Part shown: one piece after another, positions 16,126 to 24,173 of the stretch
How positions within the stretch are numbered: the stretch's first letter is position 1
Layout of the letters: each line of letters begins with the position of its first letter
NCBI GenBank assembly: GCA_029202405.1
Contig: CP119312.1
Coordinates: 997,001 to 1,061,000, forward strand
Origin: Candidatus Devosia phytovorans
GTDB taxonomy: Bacteria > Pseudomonadota > Alphaproteobacteria > Rhizobiales > Devosiaceae
Length of the DNA stretch: 64,000 nucleotides
Direction: 5' to 3'
Position numbers and translations under genes: made by a program
The notes under the pieces: model-generated
Told to the model about the DNA's origin: nothing
Database searches by the model: none
The model's input: only the letters and a program-made list of their open reading frames with translations

Positions 16126-16353
16126 TCAACCTTTGGGTGGATGCGGATCGTTGCCGTAGCTGTTCTTTTCGCGGATCGTCCCATCGGCGCGATGAACATA
16201 AAGCTCGGCGCCTTCGCGTTTTGCCAGCTCGGTACCGCGCTTGATGGCATCAGCCTGAGTCTTGAACACGCCGGATGCGCGTTCGGCGCCATATCGCCTC
16301 ACGCTCCAGCCGCCATTCGGATTTGGCACGACATGCTGACTGCGCTTGTTCAT
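16126..16353 (-). CDS. DUF2188 domain protein
   Basis: A 75-aa basic protein, MNKRSQHVVPNPNGGWSVRR, with the repeat-like DUF2188 pattern: GAERASGVFKTQADAIKRG, then REGAELYVHRADG and the conserved end SYGNDPHPPKG. Function is unknown; such proteins are common in mobile and accessory DNA. A GGGGGA ribosome site precedes the ATG at 16353. The next gene in the same direction is the TIR-like protein 11 bases on, so the two are probably cotranscribed. Confidence 0.82.
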   Translation of the reverse strand: MNKRSQHVVPNPNGGWSVRRYGAERASGVFKTQADAIKRGTELAKREGAELYVHRADGTIREKNSYGNDPHPPKG

Positions 16354-16513
16354 CTCGACGTCCCCCAATGTGTGGAAGATATCAAACTAGATGGGCGCCT
16401 GCCATCCCCACTGCAAGCGCCGGGCTCGCTTCACAAACCGGCGATGCGACAGAGCGCGCATTGCTTTGTAGGGGCTGGCGTATAGAACACGACGAACAAG
16501 GAGCGTCGGCCTC

Positions 16514-17257
16514 GTGGATTTTTCTCTGCCATTCCTGTTGACGGTGTTCGGGGCCGGGGTGCTGAGCTTTCTCAGCCCCTGCGTGCTGCCGCTGGTGCCG
16601 CCCTATCTCACCTATATGAGTGGCGCGAGCTTTGATCAGCTGCGGGCGGGCGATCAGGGCGCGGCGGTGCTGCAGCGCCGGGTGGCGGTGACCTCGCTGT
16701 TCTTCATCGCCGGCTTTGCCGTGGTGTTCATCGCGCTGGGCGCGACGGCGACGGCCTTCGGGCAGGCGTTCAGGCAGGCGCTACCCATCCTGACGCCGAT
16801 TGCGGGTGTCGTGATCATCGCCATGGGGCTACATTTCATCGGCGTCTATCGCATCGGCCTGCTTGATCGGCAGGTGCGGCACCAGGGGCCGGGCACGGCC
16901 AGCGGGCCGCTGGGCGGGTTTCTGCTGGGCCTGGCCTTTGCCATCGGCTGGACGCCCTGCATCGGGCCGGTGCTGGCGGCGGTGCTCGGCGTGGCGGCAA
17001 GCCGCAATACGGCGATGGAGGGCGCGAGCCTTCTGGCGCTCTATTCGCTGGGCCTGGGCGTGCCCTTCTTCCTGGCGGGCGTGGCCATCGGGCCGTTCCT
17101 GGCCTTCTTCAAGACGTTCAAGAAGCATCTGCACACCGTCGAGCGCATCATGGGCGTGCTGCTCGTGGTCACGGGCGTGCTGTTCCTCACCGGCAATTTC
17201 ACCCGGCTATCCTATTGGTTCCTCGAGACCTTCCCGGTGCTGGCAAACTTCGGGTGA
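16514..17257 (+). CDS. ccdA: Cytochrome c biogenesis protein CcdA
   Basis: A 247-aa membrane protein with six helices that carries reducing power from cytoplasmic thioredoxin across the membrane for cytochrome c maturation and other periplasmic thiols. The two redox cysteines are in FLSPCVLPLVPPYLTYMSG and IGWTPCIGPVL, as expected for CcdA/DsbD-beta. It starts with GTG at 16514 behind an AAGGAG site. It is monocistronic, with no partner thioredoxin nearby. Confidence 0.92.
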   Translation: MDFSLPFLLTVFGAGVLSFLSPCVLPLVPPYLTYMSGASFDQLRAGDQGAAVLQRRVAVTSLFFIAGFAVVFIALGATATAFGQAFRQALPILTPIAGVVIIAMGLHFIGVYRIGLLDRQVRHQGPGTASGPLGGFLLGLAFAIGWTPCIGPVLAAVLGVAASRNTAMEGASLLALYSLGLGVPFFLAGVAIGPFLAFFKTFKKHLHTVERIMGVLLVVTGVLFLTGNFTRLSYWFLETFPVLANFG

Positions 17258-17359
17258 GCGGTAAGCAGGGCTTAACCCTCGTCCAAGTTTTCGCCTTTTC
17301 GAGACTTTGCAAAAGCAAATTTCAACTCTGATTTACCTTGGACTGGTCAGAGTAGAGCC

Positions 17360-18628
17360 ATGAGCGGGAACATACTTAGATTGCATACGGCAGAGACGGC
17401 CCTGAGCATGCTTGGCGGTAGCCCGCTCGACGCGCCTGCCGTTTCGCAGGGCAATGTCGACGTGCTGGTCTCCTGCCGGATCGAGGACGTCGAGATGGCC
17501 TGGCGGCTGCTCACGGCCAGGTCGATCGAGTCGCCGGGCCAGAGCTATGATTTCATCCGCCTGTGGGTCGCCGACCGCAAGGTGCCCGAGAGCGAGCAAC
17601 GCTATGTCGTTGGCAGCGTCGACGGGCATCCGGTGGCGCTGTTGCCGCTACATCGCAAGCGCGTCTACGGGCTGCCGCTCTACACCTGGTTTCCCGGCGC
17701 CAATGCCGGCTGCTATGCGCCGGTGGCCGATTATGACCGGCTGGCCGCGCTGGGTCCGGCGGGCCGCAAGGCGCTGTGGGCGGCGATGGCGGGCAAGCTG
17801 GGCGGGGCTGACCTGATCTATCTGCGCTCCATTCCCCGGGAGGTCGGGGGCCATGTGGGCCTCTTTGACGAGCTCGGCGCGTCCCTCGCGGTCGAGACGC
17901 TCTATCGCTCGGAATATGCCAGCTGGCAGGAATGCGACCGGTTGCAGCGCAGCAAGTCGCGCCGCAAGCATGACCGGCAGCAGGGCGAGCGGCTCGAAGC
18001 CATGGGCGCCGTGTTGTTCAGCGAGCTGCGCAATGGCGATGACACCGATTGTGCCGTCGAGATCATGTTCAGGCAGCGCACGGCGCGCTTTCGGGCCATG
18101 GGCATTCGCGATGCTTTCGTCGAAGACCGGCTGATCGACTTCTATCATGCCGCGGCGCGGCCCGGTTCGGGCATTGACGTGCGGCTGCATGTGCTGCGGC
18201 TCAACGGCAATATCGTCGCGGTGCGCTACAACATCGTCCACAATGACCGCATGTTCTGCCTGATCTCGTCGATGAGCGACGATCCGGCTATCCAGAACGG
18301 TTCGCCGGGCAAGCAATGCCTGCTGCGGGTAATGCAGTCGGTGTTCGACCAGGGCATCCGGGTCTTCGACATGGGCAGCGGCTTCACCGACGAAAAGCGG
18401 CATTGGTGCAATGCGCAGATCCCGATGGGACAGCATTATGTGGGCCTGACGCCGCAGGGCGCGCTGATCGTTCGGGCGCACCAGCGCTTCCAGCGCGCGC
18501 GCGCGTCGATCAAGGCCAATCCGCAGCTGAAGGCCGCGGCGCGGCAGATCCAGCACCTGATCGACCGGGTCAAGGGCGGCAGGGCCCAGGCCACTGTGCC
18601 GGCTGGCGAAAAATCAGATCAGCTTTAG
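17360..18628 (+). CDS. CelD/BioF2-type GNAT acetyltransferase
   Basis: A 422-aa protein of the CelD-like (Acetyltransf_6) group. The N-terminus VDVLVSCRIEDVEMAWRLL is followed by a GNAT-like region containing KSRRKHDRQQGERLEAMGAV and the C-terminal acetyl-CoA fold with RLNGNIVAVRYNI and RVFDMGSGFTDEKRHW. Such enzymes are often tied to exopolysaccharide or cellulose loci, but no such genes are adjacent. Its end overlaps the end of the convergent radC gene by 15 bases. Confidence 0.82.
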   Translation: MSGNILRLHTAETALSMLGGSPLDAPAVSQGNVDVLVSCRIEDVEMAWRLLTARSIESPGQSYDFIRLWVADRKVPESEQRYVVGSVDGHPVALLPLHRKRVYGLPLYTWFPGANAGCYAPVADYDRLAALGPAGRKALWAAMAGKLGGADLIYLRSIPREVGGHVGLFDELGASLAVETLYRSEYASWQECDRLQRSKSRRKHDRQQGERLEAMGAVLFSELRNGDDTDCAVEIMFRQRTARFRAMGIRDAFVEDRLIDFYHAAARPGSGIDVRLHVLRLNGNIVAVRYNIVHNDRMFCLISSMSDDPAIQNGSPGKQCLLRVMQSVFDQGIRVFDMGSGFTDEKRHWCNAQIPMGQHYVGLTPQGALIVRAHQRFQRARASIKANPQLKAAARQIQHLIDRVKGGRAQATVPAGEKSDQL

Positions 18629-19393
18629 CGCGCGCAAGGAGGCATGGCCGGCCTTGCCGACGATGAGGTGATCGTGCAGCACGATGCCCAAAGGCTTGGC
18701 GACATTGGCCACTTCGAGCGTCATCCGCACATCGGCAGCCGAGGGCGCTGGGTCACCCGAGGGATGGTTGTGTACCAGGATCAGCGCGGTGGCTGACAGC
18801 TCCAGGGCGCGCTTGACCACTTCGCGTGGATAGACCGGCGTATGGTCGATCGTGCCGGTCTGCTGCACTTCATCGGCGATCAGCCGGTTCTTCTTGTCGA
18901 GAAAGAGAATGCGGAAGCGCTCGATGGCATCATAGGCCATCTGGCTGCGGCAATAGTCGATCAGCTCCTGCCAGGAACTGAGGATCGGCTGCTGCCGGTC
19001 GATGCGGTCGCGACCGAAGCGGGCGGCGACGGCCTGAATGATTTTCAGCGAGGCAATGGTGGTGGGGCCGAGGCCCTTGATATGGGCGAGGCGGGCGTCG
19101 CTGGCGGCAAAGACGCCGGAAAAGGAGCCGAATTCCTTGAGCAGGGTTTTGGCCAGCGGCTTGGTATCGCGCTGCGGAATGACCATGTGCAGCAGCATTT
19201 CGAGAAGTTCGTAGTCTTCCATCGCATCGCCGCCAACCTTGAGGAAGCGGCTGCGCAGGCGTTCACGATGTCCCTTGTGATCGGGCTCCTTGGTGGCTGG
19301 TTCGACCGCTGCCGGCTTGATCTGAAGCTGATCGGCTCCGGCATCACTGCCGATGAAGAAGGGCGCTTCTTCGAGCCGATCATTGGCCATCAT
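18614..19393 (-). CDS. radC: RadC family JAB-domain protein
   Basis: A 259-aa RadC protein. The N-terminal part has a helix-hairpin-helix-like stretch (ASDARLAHIKGLGPTTIASL); the C-terminal JAB/MPN metalloprotease-like domain carries HNHPSGDPAPSAAD with the two His and the Asp that bind zinc, and HDHLIVGKAG nearby. The old DNA-repair assignment is not supported biochemically. Its start overlaps the map stop (ATGA at 19390-19393), so map-radC are cotranscribed. Confidence 0.92.
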   Translation of the reverse strand: MMANDRLEEAPFFIGSDAGADQLQIKPAAVEPATKEPDHKGHRERLRSRFLKVGGDAMEDYELLEMLLHMVIPQRDTKPLAKTLLKEFGSFSGVFAASDARLAHIKGLGPTTIASLKIIQAVAARFGRDRIDRQQPILSSWQELIDYCRSQMAYDAIERFRILFLDKKNRLIADEVQQTGTIDHTPVYPREVVKRALELSATALILVHNHPSGDPAPSAADVRMTLEVANVAKPLGIVLHDHLIVGKAGHASLRALKLI

Positions 19394-20223
19394 GCGGCTC
19401 GCATGGCCAGCGGATTGAACAGGCCGCCGGGCGAGAGGGTGAAGATCTCGTGGCCGGTTTCCGTAATCCCGATCGAATGTTCGGCCTGGCTGGAGAGGGT
19501 GCGGTCACGGGTCACCGCGGTCCAGCCATCCGAAAGGATTTTCACATGCGGGCGGCCGAGGTTGATCATCGGCTCGATGGTGAAGATCATGCCAGGCTTG
19601 AGGGGCACGCCCATGCCCGGTGTGCCGAAATGGAGGATATTGGGCTCGTCGTGGAAGAGTTTGCCGACGCCATGGCCGACAAAGTCGCGGACCACGCTCA
19701 TGCGTTCATTCTCGGCCAGGGCCTGGATGGCGGCGCCAATGTCGCCGGTGGTATTGCCGGGCTTGGCCATGGCAAGGCCGGCCTCGAGACTGGCATAGGT
19801 GACTTCGATCAGCCGCTCGGCCTTTCGCGAGATTTCGCCGATCGGATACATGCGGCTCGAATCGCCATGCCAGCCATCGACGACATAGGTCAGGTCGATG
19901 TTCACGATATCGCCCTCGCGCAGCGGGCGCTCATCGGGAATGCCGTGGCACACCACGTGATTGATCGAGGTGCAGAGCGAGTGGCGATAACCCTTGTAGA
20001 AAATCGTTGCCGGGGCAGCGCCATGGTCCATGCCGAATTCATAGGCGATCTGGTCGAGCTTGCTGGTGGGCACGCCCGGCTCGGCAAATTCGGTGAGGAC
20101 ATCGAGAGCCCGCGCGGTCAGGGCGCCGGCCTTGCGCATGCCCTCGAAGCCTTCGCTGCCATGCAGGGGGATGACGCCCGGCGTACGGCGGGATTTGGCA
20201 GTGGCTTCGACAAAGGTGATCAT
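19390..20223 (-). CDS. map: Methionine aminopeptidase, type I
   Basis: A 277-aa enzyme that removes N-terminal methionine from new proteins. The pita-bread fold ligands are visible: Asp in VNIDLTYVVDGWHGD, His in FVGHGVG, Glu in FTIEPM and Glu in QAEHSIGI. The start MITFVEATAK at 20223, with a GGAGAG site, excludes a long in-frame upstream extension lacking family similarity. It is upstream of, and overlaps, radC. Confidence 0.95.
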   Translation of the reverse strand: MITFVEATAKSRRTPGVIPLHGSEGFEGMRKAGALTARALDVLTEFAEPGVPTSKLDQIAYEFGMDHGAAPATIFYKGYRHSLCTSINHVVCHGIPDERPLREGDIVNIDLTYVVDGWHGDSSRMYPIGEISRKAERLIEVTYASLEAGLAMAKPGNTTGDIGAAIQALAENERMSVVRDFVGHGVGKLFHDEPNILHFGTPGMGVPLKPGMIFTIEPMINLGRPHVKILSDGWTAVTRDRTLSSQAEHSIGITETGHEIFTLSPGGLFNPLAMRAA

Positions 20224-20357
20224 GCGGCTCTCCAGAGGTGACTGCAAATTAGTCGCTTGAAGCGGCGAAGGAAAGGGTTTGCGCCAGCGTGACGCGGATT
20301 GACGGCGCGGGGACGCAGGGGCATGTCTTTGGGGCAGCAAGCCCAAGGAAAAATCCG

Positions 20358-21128
20358 ATGTCCGCAGACGCCATTACCGCCGCCCTCATCGTCATCGGCG
20401 ACGAAATCCTTTCGGGCCGCACCAAGGATGTCAACATCGGCGCTACGGCGGAATTCTGCACCGACCTGGGCATCGAGCTCAAGGAAGTGCGGGTGGTGAG
20501 CGACGAGACCGACGAGATCGTCGATGCCGTCAACGCGCTGCGCGCCCGTTATACCTATGTCTTTACCACCGGCGGCATCGGGCCGACGCATGACGACATT
20601 ACCGCCGATGCAGTGGCCAAGGCCTTTGGCGTGGCGCTGCCGATCAATGCCGAAGCGCGGGCAATGCTGGAAACACGCTGGAAGCAGACGGGGACCGAGG
20701 TCAACGAAGCGCGGTTGCGCATGGCCCGCATTCCCGAAGGGGCCTCGCTGATCGTCAATTCCGTCAGCGCCGCGCCGGGCTTCCGCATCGAGAATGTGCA
20801 TGTGATGGCCGGCGTGCCCATCATCATGCGGGCCATGCTCGAAGCCATCCTGCCGACGCTGCGGGCCGGCAAGAAAGTGCTGTCGGTCACCGTCAAGGCG
20901 GCCGTGGGCGAGGGGACAGTGGGTGGTCCTTTGGGCGCGCTGCAGGAAGAATATCCGGACGTAAAGATGGGCAGCTATCCGCAGATGGGCAATGACCGGG
21001 TGTCGACGGAACTGGTGCTGCGCTCGTCCGATCCGCTGCGCCTCGAGGAAGCGGCGGGCAAGGTGAGGGCCATGGTGGCGGCGGCACATCAGAAGGCCGG
21101 CGTCACGCCGCCCGACGAAGTCTACTGA
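20358..21128 (+). CDS. CinA-type competence/damage-inducible protein A (COG1058)
   Basis: A 256-aa protein with the MoaB/MogA-like molybdopterin-binding fold of COG1058: ALIVIGDEILSGRTKDVN, then FTTGGIGPTHDDIT (the GGxGPTxDD nucleotide loop) and NSVSAAPGFRIENVHVMAGVP. The second, deamidase domain of long CinA proteins is absent. ADP-ribose pyrophosphatase-like activity is known for some relatives. The start at 20358 has an AAGGAA site. Confidence 0.9.
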   Translation: MSADAITAALIVIGDEILSGRTKDVNIGATAEFCTDLGIELKEVRVVSDETDEIVDAVNALRARYTYVFTTGGIGPTHDDITADAVAKAFGVALPINAEARAMLETRWKQTGTEVNEARLRMARIPEGASLIVNSVSAAPGFRIENVHVMAGVPIIMRAMLEAILPTLRAGKKVLSVTVKAAVGEGTVGGPLGALQEEYPDVKMGSYPQMGNDRVSTELVLRSSDPLRLEEAAGKVRAMVAAAHQKAGVTPPDEVY

Positions 21129-21248
21129 TTTGTGCGGGAGATGCTGGGCAAAATCGCGTTGAGTGATTGGCGCGGTGGCGCGCTTTTGCTAAGCACGGTC
21201 CCTTGATTTACGCGGGCGGCGCAGGGCCGGGGCGCAGGAGACACGATT

Positions 21249-21746
21249 TTGAGCAATCCCAACCAGAAGTCCTTCCCGGTTACCTGGGACCAGTTCCACC
21301 GCGACAGCCGTGCCCTGGCCTGGCGCCTTGCCGGCATGGGAAGCTTTGATGCCGTGGTGGCCATTGCCCGCGGCGGTCTGGTGCCGGCCGCGATCGTCGC
21401 GCGCGAACTCAACATCCGCACCGTCGAGACGGTTGCGGTCAAGAGCTATGACCACCAGAACCAGAGTGGCATCCAGGTGCTCAAGCCGATCAGCCAGCCC
21501 ATCCTCGACCTGGCCAAGAGTGGCGGCAAGATCCTGATCGTCGACGATCTCGTCGATACCGGCTCGACGGCTCGCGTGGTTCGCGAAATGCTGCCCGGCG
21601 CGCATTTTGCCACTGTCTATGCCAAGCCCAAGGGTCGCGAACTGGTCGACACCTTCATCACCGAAGTCAGTCAGGACACCTGGATCTTTTTCCCGTGGGA
21701 TCTGGACGTTGCCTATGTGGCGCCGATCTCGGGCGGCACGGACTGA
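21249..21746 (+). CDS. gpt: Xanthine-guanine phosphoribosyltransferase
   Basis: A 165-aa purine salvage enzyme that joins xanthine or guanine to PRPP. It has VTWDQFHRDSRALAWRL, AIARGGLVPAAIVARELN and the PRPP-binding loop LIVDDLVDTGSTARV. It starts with TTG at 21249; no ATG fits the family N-terminus (a fixed VTWD near residue 11). It fits the purine theme of the region and is followed by a strong terminator. Confidence 0.94.
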   Translation: MSNPNQKSFPVTWDQFHRDSRALAWRLAGMGSFDAVVAIARGGLVPAAIVARELNIRTVETVAVKSYDHQNQSGIQVLKPISQPILDLAKSGGKILIVDDLVDTGSTARVVREMLPGAHFATVYAKPKGRELVDTFITEVSQDTWIFFPWDLDVAYVAPISGGTD

Positions 21747-21762
21747 CATCTGGCCGGAAAGT

Positions 21763-21793
21763 CGCCAGCATGCCTGAAGCATGCTGGCGTTTT
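21763..21793 (+). terminator. Intrinsic terminator of gpt
   Basis: CGCCAGCATGC pairs perfectly with GCATGCTGGCG around a 5-base loop, followed by TTTT, shortly after the gpt stop. Confidence 0.85.
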
Positions 21794-21805
21794 GGCCGGG
21801 TCGTT

Positions 21806-21842
21806 GCTAATACTTGATAATAGTCGCTGATCATGTATTAGC
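21806..21842. promoter_or_regulatory. Inverted-repeat operator candidate upstream of LacI gene 1
   Basis: GCTAATAC (21806-21813) and GTATTAGC (21835-21842) form a perfect 8-bp inverted repeat with a 21-base spacer, 25 bases before the first LacI gene. GCTAAT-like words recur before the GH2 gene and before the ABC operon, so this may be an autoregulatory operator. Inference from sequence only. Confidence 0.5.
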
Positions 21843-21866
21843 TTTGCGGGTTCTCATGGGCCTGCA

Positions 21867-22937
21867 ATGACCAAGATCGCCGACATTCCTGTCTCGCAGC
21901 CCGCCCGCAAACGCGCCGGGAGCCGGCGCGTGACGATGACCGACGTGGCGCGCGAGGCGGGGTGCTCGCAGGCGACGGTCAGTTTCGTCCTTAATCATGC
22001 ACCGGGGATAAAATTTTCTGCCGAGACGCGGGGGCGGGTGTTCGAGGCGGCGCGGCGGCTGGGCTATGCGGTGCCGCCGGTGGCGGTGCCGTCGACGCGG
22101 GGGCGGCGGATCGGCTTTGTGGCGGATCAGCTGGCGACCAGCCCCGAGGCCATGGTGGCGATCGAGGGCGTGACGCAGGCGGCGCGGCCGGCGGGCGACC
22201 TGGTGCTGGTGGCGCAGACCCATAGCGACCAGGAGCTCGAAGGCGAGGTGATCCGCGCCTTCGTGGAGCAGGGCGTCGTGGCGCTGGTCTATATGACCAT
22301 TTTCACGCGTGAGGTTGAGCTGCCGACGGCGGTCACCGGGCTCGATATCCCGGTGCTGCTACTCAACTGCTACACAAGCGACCAGAATTATCCCGCGGTG
22401 GTGCCAAGCGAAATTGCCGGCGGGCAGCGCAGCACGCGGCATCTGATCGACAATGGTCATCGGCGGATCGGCACCATTACCGGCGAGATCTGGATGGAGG
22501 CGGCGCAGGATCGGCTCAAGGGCTACCGCCGGGCGCTGGCGACGGCTGATATTCCCTTTGATCCTGCCCTGGTGATCGAAGGTGACTGGTCGGCCAGCGC
22601 CGGATATCTGGCGACGCGCAAGCTGCTGGAGCTGCCCGAGCCGCCGACAGCGATCTTTTGCCAGAACGACCGCACGGCGATCGGCTGCTATGAGGCGCTC
22701 AAGGAGGCGGGGCTGGTTATTCCGCGCGACATGTCGGTCATCGGCTATGACGACGAGGAGATCGCGCGCCATCTCCATCCGCAACTGACCACGTCCATCC
22801 TGCCACATCGCGCCATGGGGCAGTGGATCATCGAGCAGATGGATGATCTTGCGAGCGAGGCCGGGCGCTATCCACTGGTCAAGCTGGAGTGCCCGCTGGT
22901 GGAGCGGAGTTCTGTGGCGCGACCGCGGATTACCTAG
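21867..22937 (+). CDS. LacI family transcriptional regulator
   Basis: A 356-aa regulator. The N-terminal helix-turn-helix MTDVAREAGCSQATVSFVLN and hinge helix RVFEAARRLGYAV are typical of LacI/GalR repressors; the rest is a periplasmic-binding-protein fold with IFCQNDRTAIGCYEAL and SVIGYDDEEIARH. It probably senses a sugar imported by the nearby ABC system. It converges on a second LacI gene; their stop codons share bases (22934-22937). Confidence 0.92.
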   Translation: MTKIADIPVSQPARKRAGSRRVTMTDVAREAGCSQATVSFVLNHAPGIKFSAETRGRVFEAARRLGYAVPPVAVPSTRGRRIGFVADQLATSPEAMVAIEGVTQAARPAGDLVLVAQTHSDQELEGEVIRAFVEQGVVALVYMTIFTREVELPTAVTGLDIPVLLLNCYTSDQNYPAVVPSEIAGGQRSTRHLIDNGHRRIGTITGEIWMEAAQDRLKGYRRALATADIPFDPALVIEGDWSASAGYLATRKLLELPEPPTAIFCQNDRTAIGCYEALKEAGLVIPRDMSVIGYDDEEIARHLHPQLTTSILPHRAMGQWIIEQMDDLASEAGRYPLVKLECPLVERSSVARPRIT

Positions 22938-23959
22938 TAATTCCTCACCGGTTCAACCGAGCCGCGCTCGATCAATTCGCATTCGATCTTGAGCTTTTGT
23001 AGTCGCTCATCCTGATCGGCGAGGCTGTAGCTGTCGAGCAGTTCCGCCACGGCCCAGCGGGCCATTTCGTCATGCGGCAGGACCATGGTGGAGAGCGGCG
23101 GGTCCATGTTGGCAGCAATGTCTTCGTCGTCGAAGCCCATGATGGAGATGTCGCGCGGGACGCGCAGGCCGACATGGCGCGCCGCGTCGTAGCAGCCGAT
23201 GGCCATGCGGTCGTTGAAGCAGAAGATGGCCGATGGCCGGTCGGGGCGGGAGAGCAGTTCCATGGCGCGGTCGCGGCCGGCGCGAATGGTCCAGCCGCCG
23301 GGCTGCACGAGCGTTTCGTCGACCGGTACGTTCCATTCCTCCATGGCGCGGCGAAAGCCCTTTTCGCGGTCGACGGCGGCTTCGACGAAATATTCGCCGG
23401 CCATGTGGGCAATGCGCCGGTGGCCCGCCCTAAGCAGAGCCGTGGTTGCCGTATAGCCGCCGACGATGTCGCCGGGCACGACCGAAGGGTAGCGCAGCTT
23501 GCGCTCATGGCAGTTGAGCAGGACCAGCGGCAACTCAGAAAAGGCTTCGGGGACAGTGACTTGCCGGGTCATCAGCGAGGCATAGATGACGCCGATGGTT
23601 TTTTGCGAGACGAGAAGGTCAAGCGCAGCCTGTTCGAGGGCTGGGTCGGCGCGGGTGCAGAAGAGGGCGACGGTTACATCCTGCAGGGCGGCCTCGTCAC
23701 GGGCGCCTTCGATGAACTGGGCGGCAAAGGGGGTGGTGGAAACCTCGTCGATGAAGAGGCCGATGACGCGCTTGCGGCCCTCGGGAACGGCATGGGCCTT
23801 GCCGCGGCGATAGCCCAAGGCCTCGGCGGCATCGAGAACGCGGCGGCGGGTGAGTTTGGAAATGCGAGCATTGGTGACGCCGTTGAGGACCAGGGAAACG
23901 GTCGCCTGCGAGACGCCGGCCTGCTCGGCGACATCGACCATCGTGGCGCGTTTTTCCAT
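22934..23959 (-). CDS. LacI family transcriptional regulator
   Basis: A 341-aa LacI-type repressor starting MEKRATMVDVAEQAGVSQAT, with the helix-turn-helix at residues 7-26 and an effector domain containing AIFCFNDRMAIGCYDAARH and SIMGFDDEDIAAN. The effector domains of the two LacI proteins are clearly alike, so they are paralogues. This gene diverges from the GH2 glycosidase, the classic position for a local repressor. The start at 23959 was preferred to an upstream in-frame ATG that lacks family similarity. Confidence 0.92.
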   Translation of the reverse strand: MEKRATMVDVAEQAGVSQATVSLVLNGVTNARISKLTRRRVLDAAEALGYRRGKAHAVPEGRKRVIGLFIDEVSTTPFAAQFIEGARDEAALQDVTVALFCTRADPALEQAALDLLVSQKTIGVIYASLMTRQVTVPEAFSELPLVLLNCHERKLRYPSVVPGDIVGGYTATTALLRAGHRRIAHMAGEYFVEAAVDREKGFRRAMEEWNVPVDETLVQPGGWTIRAGRDRAMELLSRPDRPSAIFCFNDRMAIGCYDAARHVGLRVPRDISIMGFDDEDIAANMDPPLSTMVLPHDEMARWAVAELLDSYSLADQDERLQKLKIECELIERGSVEPVRNY

Positions 23960-24067
23960 GTTCACTCTTCTCTGTTGGTCGCGTTTTCGAGCTGCAAAAC
24001 CGGCATCCACTTTTGCTGAAAACGCTGTGGCACCACCATCGATCAGAAGCATGATTTGGCGGGAAAA

Positions 24068-24119
24068 TGCTAGCAGACTGTTAGCATCGAGCGTCTCGTA
24101 TGGAAGCCTATTGCTAATC
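24068..24119. promoter_or_regulatory. Operator candidates between LacI gene 2 and GH2
   Basis: In the 214-base divergent gap, TGCTAGCAGACTGTTAGCA (24068-24086) is an imperfect palindrome with TGCTA/TAGCA arms, and TTGCTAATC (24111-24119) repeats the TGCTAA word; TTAGCA (24081-24086) and TGCTAA (24112-24117) are inverted copies. A further ACTAATAAT lies at 24152-24160. These are candidate LacI sites controlling the divergent genes. Inference only. Confidence 0.45.
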
Positions 24120-24173
24120 CATCAGCTCTGGTACATGGTGATAAAAATATAACTAATAATCTCGAGGGTGGAG

